Shown: piece by piece, positions 1 through 5,015 of the stretch
How the letters are laid out: each line of letters starts with the position of its first letter
Numbering within the stretch: the first letter of the stretch is position 1
DNA from: Blastococcus sp.
GTDB taxonomy: Bacteria > Actinomycetota > Actinomycetes > Mycobacteriales > Geodermatophilaceae
Assembly (NCBI GenBank): GCA_025963345.1
Contig: JAOPUS010000374.1
Coordinates: forward strand, 1-5,033
Direction of reading: 5' to 3'
DNA: 5,033 nucleotides
Made by a program: the position numbers and the translations under genes
The notes under the pieces: model-generated
Told to the model about the DNA's origin: nothing
The model's input: the letters and a program-made list of their open reading frames with translations, nothing else
Database searches by the model: none

Positions 1-518
1 AGGGCATCGAGGGCCTGGTGCACATCTCCGAGCTGGCCGAGCGCCACGTGGAGATCCCCGAGCAGGTCGTGCAGGTCGGCGACGAGATCCTGGTCAAGGT
101 CATCGACATCGACCTGGACCGCCGCCGCATCTCGCTCTCCCTCAAGCAGGCCAACGAGGGCGTCGTCGGCGACGAGGAGCAGTTCGACCCGGCCGCCTAC
201 GGCATGGCCGCGTCCTACGACGCCGAGGGCAACTACCTCTACCCGGAGGGCTTCGACTCCGACACCGGGGAATGGCGCGAGGGCTTCGACACCCAGCGCG
301 AGGAGTGGGAGAAGCAGTACGCCGATGCCCAGGCTCGCTTCGAGGCGCACCGCAAGCAGATCGCGGCCGCCAAGGAAGCCGACGCCGAGGCTGCTGCCGG
401 TGGCAGCTACTCCAGCGAGGACGCCGCTGGTAGCCCCGACGCTCCCAGCACCGGTGGCACCCTGGCCAGCGACGAGGCACTTGCCGCGCTGCGGGCCAAG
501 CTCGCCGGCGGTGAGTAA
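1..518 (+). CDS. rpsA: 30S ribosomal protein S1, C-terminal part (5' end outside window)
   Basis: Ribosomal protein S1 binds mRNA on the 30S subunit and helps deliver it for translation initiation. The gene enters the window in frame 3 (first full codon at base 3); 171 codons plus TAA remain. About the first 53 visible residues are the end of the last S1 (OB-fold) repeat: GIEGLVHISELAERHV, then VGDEILVKVIDIDLDRRRISLSLKQ, the usual closing strand pattern. The rest is the actinobacterial tail: FDPAAYGMAASYDAEGNYLYPEGFD, an acidic coiled stretch rich in Trp, Glu and Gln, an Ala/Ser/Gly-rich linker, and a terminal block (GGTLASDEALAALRAKLAG) closely resembling the end of M. tuberculosis RpsA. The bulk of the protein (N-terminal S1 repeats) lies upstream of the window. 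Identification is from remembered family sequence and is very secure. Confidence 0.97.
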   Translation, partial: GIEGLVHISELAERHVEIPEQVVQVGDEILVKVIDIDLDRRRISLSLKQANEGVVGDEEQFDPAAYGMAASYDAEGNYLYPEGFDSDTGEWREGFDTQREEWEKQYADAQARFEAHRKQIAAAKEADAEAAAGGSYSSEDAAGSPDAPSTGGTLASDEALAALRAKLAGGE

Positions 519-535
519 GCACTAGCTCTACCGGT

Positions 536-575
536 CCAGAGGCCCGGCGTCCCTGACGGGGTGCCGGGCCTCTGG
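536..575 (+). terminator. Hairpin terminator 1 after rpsA
   Basis: A perfect 13-bp stem (536-548 CCAGAGGCCCGGC pairs with 563-575) closes a 14-base interior that can itself form a small CCC/GGG stem. It starts 17 bases after the rpsA stop. No real U-tract follows (CGTTCTGC), which is common for actinobacterial terminators. Its role as rpsA terminator is inferred from position and stem strength. Confidence 0.75.
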
Positions 576-587
576 CGTTCTGCAGGC

Positions 588-630
588 ACGCGAAAGGGCC
601 CGGGGACGACGTCCCCGGGCCCTTTCGCGT
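588..630. terminator. Long near-perfect palindromic hairpin, probable bidirectional terminator
   Basis: A 20-bp perfect stem (588-607 pairs with 611-630) encloses a 3-base loop, GAC. The stem core is GGGCCCGGGGAC with flanking AAA/TTT. It lies behind hairpin 1 for rpsA on the + strand. It is also only three bases past the stop of the minus-strand ORF at 634-942, so it can end transcription from both sides. It reads nearly the same on both strands, as expected for a bidirectional terminator between converging genes. Confidence 0.8.
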
Positions 631-633
631 CGC

Positions 634-942
634 TCAGAGGCTGAGGATGATGGCGAACGCGGTCCGCGGTCGGCCGCCGGAGCCCGCGAGGAAGCTCCAG
701 GTGTGCCGTCCGGCGGCCGGCGCCTGGAACAGCCACCGCGTGAACGAGCTGCGGGGCGTGGCAGGCCGCTGGAACTGCATCCGGTCGCGCACCGCGGGGA
801 TGTCGCTGCAGCGGACGCCGGTGGGCGTGCCGAGGCGGTGTCGGCCGGCGCCGCGACGGGCAGCGCGGGTCGTCGGGGATCCAGCGTGCGTGGAACGGGA
901 CATGATCGGGTTCTGCCTCTCTCGGCGGGGGAAGATCGCCAC
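634..942 (-). CDS. Small hypothetical protein, 102 aa, unrecognised
   Basis: I do not recognise this protein. It is 102 residues from GTG at 942, or 89 from the internal ATG at 903. The N-terminal half is very basic (many Arg, with Ser/Thr/Gly/Pro). The C-terminal half, MQFQRPATPRSSFTRWLFQA then GRHTWSFLAGSGG and FAIILSL, has alternating aromatic and hydrophobic positions that look like beta strands. No signal peptide, membrane helix or metal motif is evident. Support for it being real: consistently G/C third positions, a stop three bases from the bidirectional hairpin, and a TAACGT box five bases before the 942 GTG that could make a leaderless message. Against: a + strand ORF (647-1087) shares the same third positions, though its Cys/Trp/Arg-rich translation looks like a shadow. 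It could also be a gene remnant. Confidence 0.5.
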   Translation of the reverse strand: MAIFPRRERQNPIMSRSTHAGSPTTRAARRGAGRHRLGTPTGVRCSDIPAVRDRMQFQRPATPRSSFTRWLFQAPAAGRHTWSFLAGSGGRPRTAFAIILSL

Positions 943-947
943 GGCGG

Positions 948-953
948 ACGTTA
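948..953 (-). promoter_or_regulatory. Candidate -10 box (TAACGT) for the small minus-strand ORF
   Basis: On the minus strand TAACGT fits the actinobacterial TANNNT -10 pattern and ends five bases before the GTG at 942. Transcription could therefore begin at or next to the start codon. No convincing -35 is seen 17-18 bases upstream. This is a weak call resting on a short degenerate motif. Confidence 0.3.
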
Positions 954-995
954 TGGGCTGTTGCTGGTGTGACTGGAGCGACGCGCCGGACAGGA

Positions 996-1028
996 TTGAC
1001 GGGTGTTACTCGCCCGTGACCTTTGACG
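996..1028. repeat. Paired TTGACG boxes flanking an imperfect inverted repeat upstream of coaE
   Basis: TTGACG occurs at 996-1001 and again at 1023-1028 on the + strand. Between and overlapping them, ACGGGTG (999-1005) and CGCCCGT (1011-1017) form a 7-bp dyad with one G-T mismatch around TTACT. Neither TTGACG has a good -10 box 16-18 bases downstream, so they are not clearly -35 elements. They could be a regulator site for coaE or chance; function is unassigned. Confidence 0.25.
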
Positions 1029-1056
1029 CGGAGGCGTGGTCGGGAGAACGGGTCGC

Positions 1057-1062
1057 TACTGT
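1057..1062 (+). promoter_or_regulatory. Candidate -10 box (TACTGT) for a leaderless coaE transcript
   Basis: TACTGT matches TANNNT. Six bases separate it from the coaE GTG at 1069, so the transcript would begin with the start codon. No Shine-Dalgarno lies at normal distance from that GTG (the nearest GGGAGA, 1042-1047, is 21 bases away), which agrees with leaderless initiation, common in actinobacteria. No good -35 is visible. Confidence 0.45.
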
Positions 1063-1068
1063 CCGGGC

Positions 1069-1665
1069 GTGCTGCGCATCGGGCTGACCGGCGGGATCGG
1101 GTCGGGGAAGAGCACCGTGTCCCGGCTCCTGGCCGAACGCGGGGCGGTCATCGTGGACGCCGACGCGATTGCCCGTGAGGTGGTGGGACCGGGCACCCCG
1201 GGGCTGGCGGCTGTCGCGCAGGCGTTCGGGGCCGCGATCCTCGCCGCCGACGGGTCGCTCGACCGGCCGGCCCTGGCCGCGGTGGTGTTCGCCGATACGG
1301 AGCAGCGCGCGAAGCTCGACGGGATCGTCCACCCGCTCGTGCGGGCACGGGCCACCGAGCTCGCTGCCGCCGCACCTCCGGACGCCGTCCTCGTCAACGA
1401 CGTGCCGCTGCTCGCCGAGACCGGTCAGGCGTCGTCCTACGACCTCGTGGTCGTCGTCGAGGCCGATGTCGAGACCCGGGTCGCCCGGCTCGTCCAGCGC
1501 GGGCTGACGGCGGAGGACGCCCGTGCCCGCATCGCCGTGCAGGCGACCGACGAGCAGCGCCGTGCCATCGCCGACGTCGTCCTGGACAACAGCGGCACCC
1601 CGGAGCAGCTGGCGGCTCAGGTGGAGCGGTTCTGGGCCGAGCGTGTGGCTCCGGCGCAGGGATGA
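1069..1665 (+). CDS. coaE: Dephospho-CoA kinase
   Basis: CoaE catalyses the last step of coenzyme A synthesis in the cytoplasm, phosphorylating the 3'-hydroxyl of the ribose in dephospho-CoA with ATP. The 198-aa product has the P-loop GGIGSGKST (residues 8-16) and VDADAIA (29-35), holding the Asp of the acceptor site. It also has HPLV (88-91), LVNDVPLLAE (108-117), the Arg-rich lid around 136-154, and QATDEQRRAIADVVLDNSG (158-176), all family hallmarks. The length is usual for a stand-alone CoaE; the C-terminal GrpB-like (UPF0157) extension of mycobacterial CoaE is absent, since TGA follows at APAQG. I chose GTG 1069 over GTG 1036 because it places VLRIGLTGG at the N-terminus as in relatives and fits the -10 box at 1057. 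It lies downstream of rpsA but behind two terminators, so it is transcribed separately. Confidence 0.95.
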   Translation: MLRIGLTGGIGSGKSTVSRLLAERGAVIVDADAIAREVVGPGTPGLAAVAQAFGAAILAADGSLDRPALAAVVFADTEQRAKLDGIVHPLVRARATELAAAAPPDAVLVNDVPLLAETGQASSYDLVVVVEADVETRVARLVQRGLTAEDARARIAVQATDEQRRAIADVVLDNSGTPEQLAAQVERFWAERVAPAQG

Positions 1666-1689
1666 CGACCGGCGCTCGGCGTGCGTCGC

Positions 1690-3033
1690 TCAGGCGGCGC
1701 TGACCGGCCGAGGCTGTGTCAGCGTCAGGCCTGGCAACAGCCGGTCCCGGGACGCGCGGGCGGTGTCCTGGACCGAGCGCATGTCGTGACTGAGCAGCCG
1801 GCCGGCCGCCTTCACCAGGCGGCCTCCGACGAACACCGTGTCCACGTTCTCGCTGTCGGCGAGCGTGACGGCGGCGGCCAGGTCGTTGACCAGGAACAGG
1901 TTCGCGAGATCCACCTGCAGGAGGAGGATGTCCGCCTGTTTTCCGGGTGTCAGGCTGCCGATGCTCTCCTCGAGCCCGAGGGTTCGTGCTCCTTCGAGGG
2001 TGGCCATGCGCACGGCGTCCCGGGTGGTGAGTGCCAGGCTGTCGGTCCACTCCCCGCGTTCCAGAGCCAGGCGGTTCTGCTCGCCGCGCTCGGCCTCGAG
2101 CGTCCCGCGCATCTCGGCGAACAGACTGCCGCCGACGCCGCTGACCACGTCCACGCTGAGGCTCGGCTGCACTCCCGCCGCGATCAGCCGCCCGGTGGCG
2201 GGGTAACCGTGTCCCATCTGCATCTCCACGCGGGGGGAGATCGACACGTGCCCGCCGGTGTCGGCGATCCTGCGCAGCTCGCCGTCGGTGCAGGTGTTGC
2301 AGTGCACGTAGATGACGTCCGGGCCGAGCAGGTGGCGGTCGTCCATGGCGGTGATCGAGCGTTGCTGCCCGAGGAGGCCGACGCCGAGATGGAGCGATGT
2401 GCGTAGATCGAGGGACCGGGCCAGCGCCAGATCGGTGACCGTCTCGTCGACGGAGGAGAACTCCGGGCCGAGGCTCGCCAGCGCCATCGTGAGTCGCTGG
2501 TCGTCCGACGAGAAGTACGTCGAGCGGACACGGGAGACGTCGTCGCCGTACCAGGGGGCCGCCGGGCTGCCCGGTGCTCCGTACCCGAAGATCCCGCGGA
2601 TCCCCGACTCGCGCAGCCCCTGCACCGCGGCGTCGGCGTGCTCCGGGCTGTTCATGATGTGAGACCAGTCGAAGACTGTGGTGACACCGCCGTTGAGCGC
2701 CTCGAGTGAACCGAGCAGATTGGCGATCCGGACGTCCTCCGCGGTGAATCGTGGTCCGAGGCCGCCGAGCATGCCCTCGACGTACTGGCCGATCGTCCAG
2801 TCCGCGGCCACCTGCCGTACCGACGACTGCCAGAGGTGTCGGTGCGTGTCGATCAGACCGGGCATGACGATTCGATTCGTGGCGTCGATGCGCTGGGCGT
2901 CCCGGGCGTCGACCCGTTCCCCGACCGCGACGATCCGGCTGTCCTCGATCAGCACGTCTCCGCGGGGGAGATCGCCGATCTCGGGATCCATGCTGAAGAC
3001 GATCCCGCCGGTGATCAGGGTCCTGTGGGTCAT
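1690..3033 (-). CDS. Amidohydrolase, SsnA/AtzA-like (COG0402-type), substrate unknown
   Basis: A cytoplasmic metal-dependent hydrolase of the amidohydrolase superfamily, 447 aa, the family's usual length. An N-terminal beta-sandwich strand region (TLITGGIVFSMDPE... RIVAVGE) leads to VMPGLIDTHRH, with metal ligands His64 and His66. A TIM-barrel follows with His215 (TSLHLG), His244 (IYVHCN) and Asp295 (SLSVDVV), the expected order of metal ligands. SIGSLTPGKQADILLL (357-372) is the characteristic C-terminal return to the sandwich. Two features are unusual: the HxxE Glu of AtzA/TrzN-type enzymes is Val here (HLGV, 215-218), and the common P-x-SN segment is SPRVEMQMGHG (266-276). The start is ATG 3033, behind AAGGAG at 8-base spacing; the frame stays open further upstream, but that part only shadows the neighbouring gene. 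The ATG overlaps the stop of the upstream amidohydrolase (ATGA), so the two are probably coupled. Family confident; reaction (deaminase, chlorohydrolase or amidase) not. Confidence 0.9.
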   Translation of the reverse strand: MTHRTLITGGIVFSMDPEIGDLPRGDVLIEDSRIVAVGERVDARDAQRIDATNRIVMPGLIDTHRHLWQSSVRQVAADWTIGQYVEGMLGGLGPRFTAEDVRIANLLGSLEALNGGVTTVFDWSHIMNSPEHADAAVQGLRESGIRGIFGYGAPGSPAAPWYGDDVSRVRSTYFSSDDQRLTMALASLGPEFSSVDETVTDLALARSLDLRTSLHLGVGLLGQQRSITAMDDRHLLGPDVIYVHCNTCTDGELRRIADTGGHVSISPRVEMQMGHGYPATGRLIAAGVQPSLSVDVVSGVGGSLFAEMRGTLEAERGEQNRLALERGEWTDSLALTTRDAVRMATLEGARTLGLEESIGSLTPGKQADILLLQVDLANLFLVNDLAAAVTLADSENVDTVFVGGRLVKAAGRLLSHDMRSVQDTARASRDRLLPGLTLTQPRPVSAA

Positions 3034-4697
3034 CGAGTGCGCTCCTTGGGGTGTCGGGCCGCCGATGCGGGGCCGGCTCGGTCGGCGGGCGCGGCGGCCC
3101 GCGATGAGTGCACGACGACGCCCCCGACGACCGTGAGCACCGAGGAGATGGTGGGGATGTCGTCGTCGGGCACGGTGAAGTAGTCCTGGTCCAGAACCGC
3201 GAAGTCCGCGCGTGCCCCGGGACGGAGGTGACCGCGGTCCTCCTCCTCGAAGGACAGCCAGGCGCTGCCCGCCGTGTAGGCGTGCAGCGCCTGTTCGCGG
3301 GTCAGGAGGTGCTCGGCGGCGCGCCGCTGCACGCCGTCGAGGGAGCGTCCGGTGATCAGCCACCACAACGACAGCCACGGGCTGTACGACGAGGCCCGGG
3401 TCGCATCGGTCCCGGCGGCCACCGGGATCCCGGCGCGCAGCAGGTCGCCGGCGGGCGGTGCGCGGTGCACCGCCTCTGCGCCCCACACCTCCTGTGAGGC
3501 ACCGGCCTTGAACACGAGGTGGTCGTCCAGCACCACCCCGGCACCGAGTGTGCGCAGCCGGGCGATGTTGTGGTCGCTGATCAGGTCGGCGTGGGCCAGC
3601 GAGAACCGCAGGCCGGTCAGCGGCACCTCGGCGTGCACCTTCTCCCAGGCGTCCAGGATCCGGTTGATGGTCGTGTCCAGGACGGCATGGACGTGCATCG
3701 GCCAGCCACGCCGGGCGGTCTCCCGGCTGATGCGCTCGAACTCGCCGCACGCCTCGTCGGAGATCTCGAAGGGCTCCAGCCCCTCGAAGTCGTGACAGCC
3801 GAAGTGCACGACCTCTCCGATGCCGAGATAGCTCAGCATCTCGTCACCGAATCGGCTCTGGGTGTGCTGCAGCCACCCCGTGACCTGCTCGACCTCCCGT
3901 CCCGGGTCGACCGCGGAGAGGAACAGGCGCAATCGCATGGTGAGCTCGTCGCGGCGCCACAGGTCGAACAGGGCGTCGTACCGCGCCGGGTGCATGCCGA
4001 ACCCGCCGGGATCGACCAGGCCGGTGAGCCCGACCGCGTGCAGGTCGTGGAGCATCGCGCGGGTGCTGGCCGCCTCCTCGGCCGCTCCGCGGACGGGCAT
4101 CGCGTTCAGGCAGAGCGAGAAGGCCCCCAGGCCACGAATGATCCCGGTGGGGTTGCCGTCCGCGTCCCGTTCCACGACTCCTCCGGGCGGGTCCCCCTCC
4201 AGACGGTCGATACCGCTGGCGCGCAGAGCCGCGCCGTTCAGCACGGCGTGCTCGTAGAGCGACTGCAGGTATACCGGGTGGCCGCCGCCCGCCTCGTCGA
4301 GCTCGGTCGGGGTGGGGGTCCGCTGCTCCGCGAACTGTGTCGGGTGCCAGCCGCCGATGGCGCGGATCCACTCGCCGGTCGTCAGTTGCCGTGCTGCCCG
4401 CCGGATGTCGTCGAGCGCGGTGCCGACGTCGGGCAGACCGGTCCAGTGCAGCTCGGCGTCCCACGTCGCCCCCGCGCGGACGGCATGCATGTGCCCGTCG
4501 ATCAGCCCGGGCACGATCCGTCGCCCGGCCAGGTCGACGACTCGGCAGTCGGGGGAGGCGGCCGCCCGCGCCTCCTCCTCGGCACCGACGGCAACGACCC
4601 GACCGGCGGAGACGGCCAGGGCGGTGGGCTCCGGACCGGACCGGTCGAGGGAGCCGGTCCAGATCAGGCCATGGACGTAGAGCGCGTCGCCGGTCAC
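3030..4697 (-). CDS. Amidohydrolase, YtcJ/NfdA-like (amidohydrolase_3 family), substrate unknown
   Basis: A 555-aa metal-dependent hydrolase of the YtcJ type (relatives include N-substituted formamide deformylase). No signal peptide is seen, so it is probably cytoplasmic. Motifs in order: IVPGLIDGHMH (His69, His71), the large insertion with GGWHPTQF and YLQSLYEHAVLN typical of this family, GWPMHVHAVLDTTINRILDAWE (His337, Asp341), LRFSLAHADLI (His369), DDH (391-393), GIPVAAGTDAT (Asp431), and the C-terminal LRPGARADFAVLDQDYF. It departs from the usual pattern: the EH before the metal His is AH (368-369), and the conserved K-x-x-x-DG segment is replaced by GEVVHFGCHDFEG (294-306). GTG 4697 is the first usable start and gives a normal N-terminus. 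Its nearest GGAG is 14 bases away, and the GTG overlaps the stop of a leader ORF, so initiation may depend on coupling. The last ~25 residues are a Pro/Ala/Arg tail that contains the next gene's ribosome-binding site. Confidence 0.92.
   Translation of the reverse strand: MTGDALYVHGLIWTGSLDRSGPEPTALAVSAGRVVAVGAEEEARAAASPDCRVVDLAGRRIVPGLIDGHMHAVRAGATWDAELHWTGLPDVGTALDDIRRAARQLTTGEWIRAIGGWHPTQFAEQRTPTPTELDEAGGGHPVYLQSLYEHAVLNGAALRASGIDRLEGDPPGGVVERDADGNPTGIIRGLGAFSLCLNAMPVRGAAEEAASTRAMLHDLHAVGLTGLVDPGGFGMHPARYDALFDLWRRDELTMRLRLFLSAVDPGREVEQVTGWLQHTQSRFGDEMLSYLGIGEVVHFGCHDFEGLEPFEISDEACGEFERISRETARRGWPMHVHAVLDTTINRILDAWEKVHAEVPLTGLRFSLAHADLISDHNIARLRTLGAGVVLDDHLVFKAGASQEVWGAEAVHRAPPAGDLLRAGIPVAAGTDATRASSYSPWLSLWWLITGRSLDGVQRRAAEHLLTREQALHAYTAGSAWLSFEEEDRGHLRPGARADFAVLDQDYFTVPDDDIPTISSVLTVVGGVVVHSSRAAAPADRAGPASAARHPKERTR
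3042..3047 (-). promoter_or_regulatory. Ribosome-binding site of the 447-aa amidohydrolase, inside the preceding gene
   Basis: AAGGAG on the minus strand lies eight bases before ATG 3033 and falls in the Lys-Glu codons of the upstream enzyme's final KERTR. It fixes ATG 3033 as the start although the frame remains open further upstream. Confidence 0.85.
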
Positions 4698-4783
4698 GCC
4701 GCTGTGCCGGGCTCCGGGGACCAGTGGCGGCCCTGTCCACGGCCGGCATGCTCTCGCGTCACGGTGGCCGGAGCGGTGTGCAC
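4694..4783 (-). CDS. Leader peptide / small ORF, 29 aa, upstream of the amidohydrolase operon
   Basis: A short ORF starts at GTG 4783, eight bases behind GAGG (within GAGGTGA, 4789-4795), the best Shine-Dalgarno near the head of this operon. It runs 29 codons to a TGA that overlaps the GTG of the YtcJ-like enzyme (GTGA, 4694-4697). The product begins MHTAPATVTREHAGRGQGRH and continues through WSPEPGTAA; it has no membrane segment and no run of one amino acid that would mark a classical attenuator. About four-fifths of its codons end in G or C. The candidate promoter puts its start about 33 bases into the mRNA. Inferred role: a translational coupler that brings ribosomes to the poorly equipped GTG 4697. 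The alternative is chance openness of a short GC-rich frame. Confidence 0.5.
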   Translation of the reverse strand: MHTAPATVTREHAGRGQGRHWSPEPGTAA

Positions 4784-4788
4784 GGCTG

Positions 4789-4795
4789 TCACCTC
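4789..4795 (-). promoter_or_regulatory. Shine-Dalgarno GAGGTGA of the leader ORF
   Basis: GAGGTGA on the minus strand is complementary to the 16S rRNA 3' end and is well spaced from GTG 4783 (eight bases after GAGG). It is about 90 bases from the amidohydrolase GTG, so it cannot serve that start directly. Confidence 0.55.
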
Positions 4796-4822
4796 ACTGA
4801 TCCGTGTGGGTGGAGATGCCGG

Positions 4823-4852
4823 ACACTACAAACGATTGCAATCATGGCGCAA
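4823..4852 (-). promoter_or_regulatory. Candidate promoter of the amidohydrolase operon
   Basis: On the minus strand TTGCGC (-35, 4847-4852) and TAGTGT (-10, 4823-4828) are separated by 18 bases. The -10 fits TANNNT. Transcription would begin near 4816, just upstream of the leader ORF. It is placed after the tRNA terminator, as expected for an independent operon. The call rests on short motifs only. Confidence 0.5.
4834..4843. promoter_or_regulatory. Perfect 10-bp palindrome GATTGCAATC, putative operator
   Basis: GATTGCAATC is its own reverse complement and lies in the spacer between the proposed -35 and -10. One mismatched pair and then an A/T pair extend it to ACGATTGCAATCAT. It is AT-rich against very GC-rich surroundings. 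A repressor bound here would block RNA polymerase; the cognate regulator is not in the window and its family cannot be named from this site alone. Confidence 0.4.
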
Positions 4853-4909
4853 GGGTGTCCCAGGATGTTGACAGCTACTGCCACGGTCCCGTTGAACCCG
4901 GGACGCAGA

Positions 4910-4938
4910 AGAGCCCCAGGTCGGTGACCTGGGGCTCT
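4910..4938 (-). terminator. Hairpin terminator of tRNA-Val
   Basis: AGAGCCCCAGGTC (4910-4922) pairs perfectly with 4926-4938 (13 bp, 3-base loop). It begins two bases after the CCA end of the tRNA on the minus strand and is followed by TTCTGC. Position and strength make it the tRNA terminator, separating the tRNA from the amidohydrolase operon. Confidence 0.8.
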
Positions 4939-4940
4939 CG

Positions 4941-5015
4941 TGGTGGGCGATACTGGGATCGAACCAGTGACCTCTTCCGTGTCAGGGAAGCGCGCTACCG
5001 CTGCGCCAATCGCCC
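4941..5015 (-). tRNA. tRNA-Val (anticodon GAC)
   Basis: On the minus strand the acceptor stem GGGCGAT (5015-5009) pairs with ATCGCCC (4951-4945), followed by discriminator A (4944) and an encoded CCA (4943-4941). The anticodon stem CTTCC/GGAAG encloses the loop CTGACAC with anticodon GAC (4983-4981), read as valine (GUC/GUU codons). The T arm is ACTGG-TTCGATC-CCAGT (4968-4952), and the D arm contains GCGCAGCGGTAGCGC. All arms pair and the sequence closely resembles actinobacterial tRNA-Val(GAC). Confidence 0.96.

Noticed and set aside
647..1087. 146-codon + strand ORF between rpsA and coaE
   Set aside because: Rich in Cys, Trp and Arg, overlaps the coaE start, and shares its third positions with the more protein-like minus-strand ORF at 634-942. 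Not fully excluded.
1069..1665. Fused CoaE-GrpB protein as in mycobacteria
   Set aside because: The reading frame stops right after the kinase domain and no GrpB-like sequence follows before the convergent gene.
1394..2050. 218-codon minus-strand ORF across the coaE 3' end
   Set aside because: Arg/Pro/His-rich shadow covering parts of two real genes in other frames.
1681..2406. 241-codon + strand ORF after coaE
   Set aside because: Antisense to the conserved C-terminal half of the amidohydrolase; no recognisable motif.
3034..3750. Upstream extension of the 447-aa amidohydrolase frame
   Set aside because: The extra ~239 residues are Arg/Pro-rich and overlap the YtcJ-like gene; ATG 3033 has a proper Shine-Dalgarno and gives the family N-terminus.
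3844..4749. 301-codon minus-strand ORF overlapping the leader ORF and the YtcJ-like gene
   Set aside because: Arg-rich out-of-frame shadow of the amidohydrolase; no motif.
3519..4871. 450-codon + strand ORF antisense to the YtcJ-like gene
   Set aside because: It mirrors a clear amidohydrolase; its translation is Gly/Val/Arg/Asp/Gln-rich with no domain, as is typical of open antisense frames in high-GC DNA.
4868..4873. Perfect TTGACA on the + strand
   Set aside because: No -10 box at 16-19 bases (GTTGAA at 17), and it would point into the tRNA terminator and the antisense of the tRNA.
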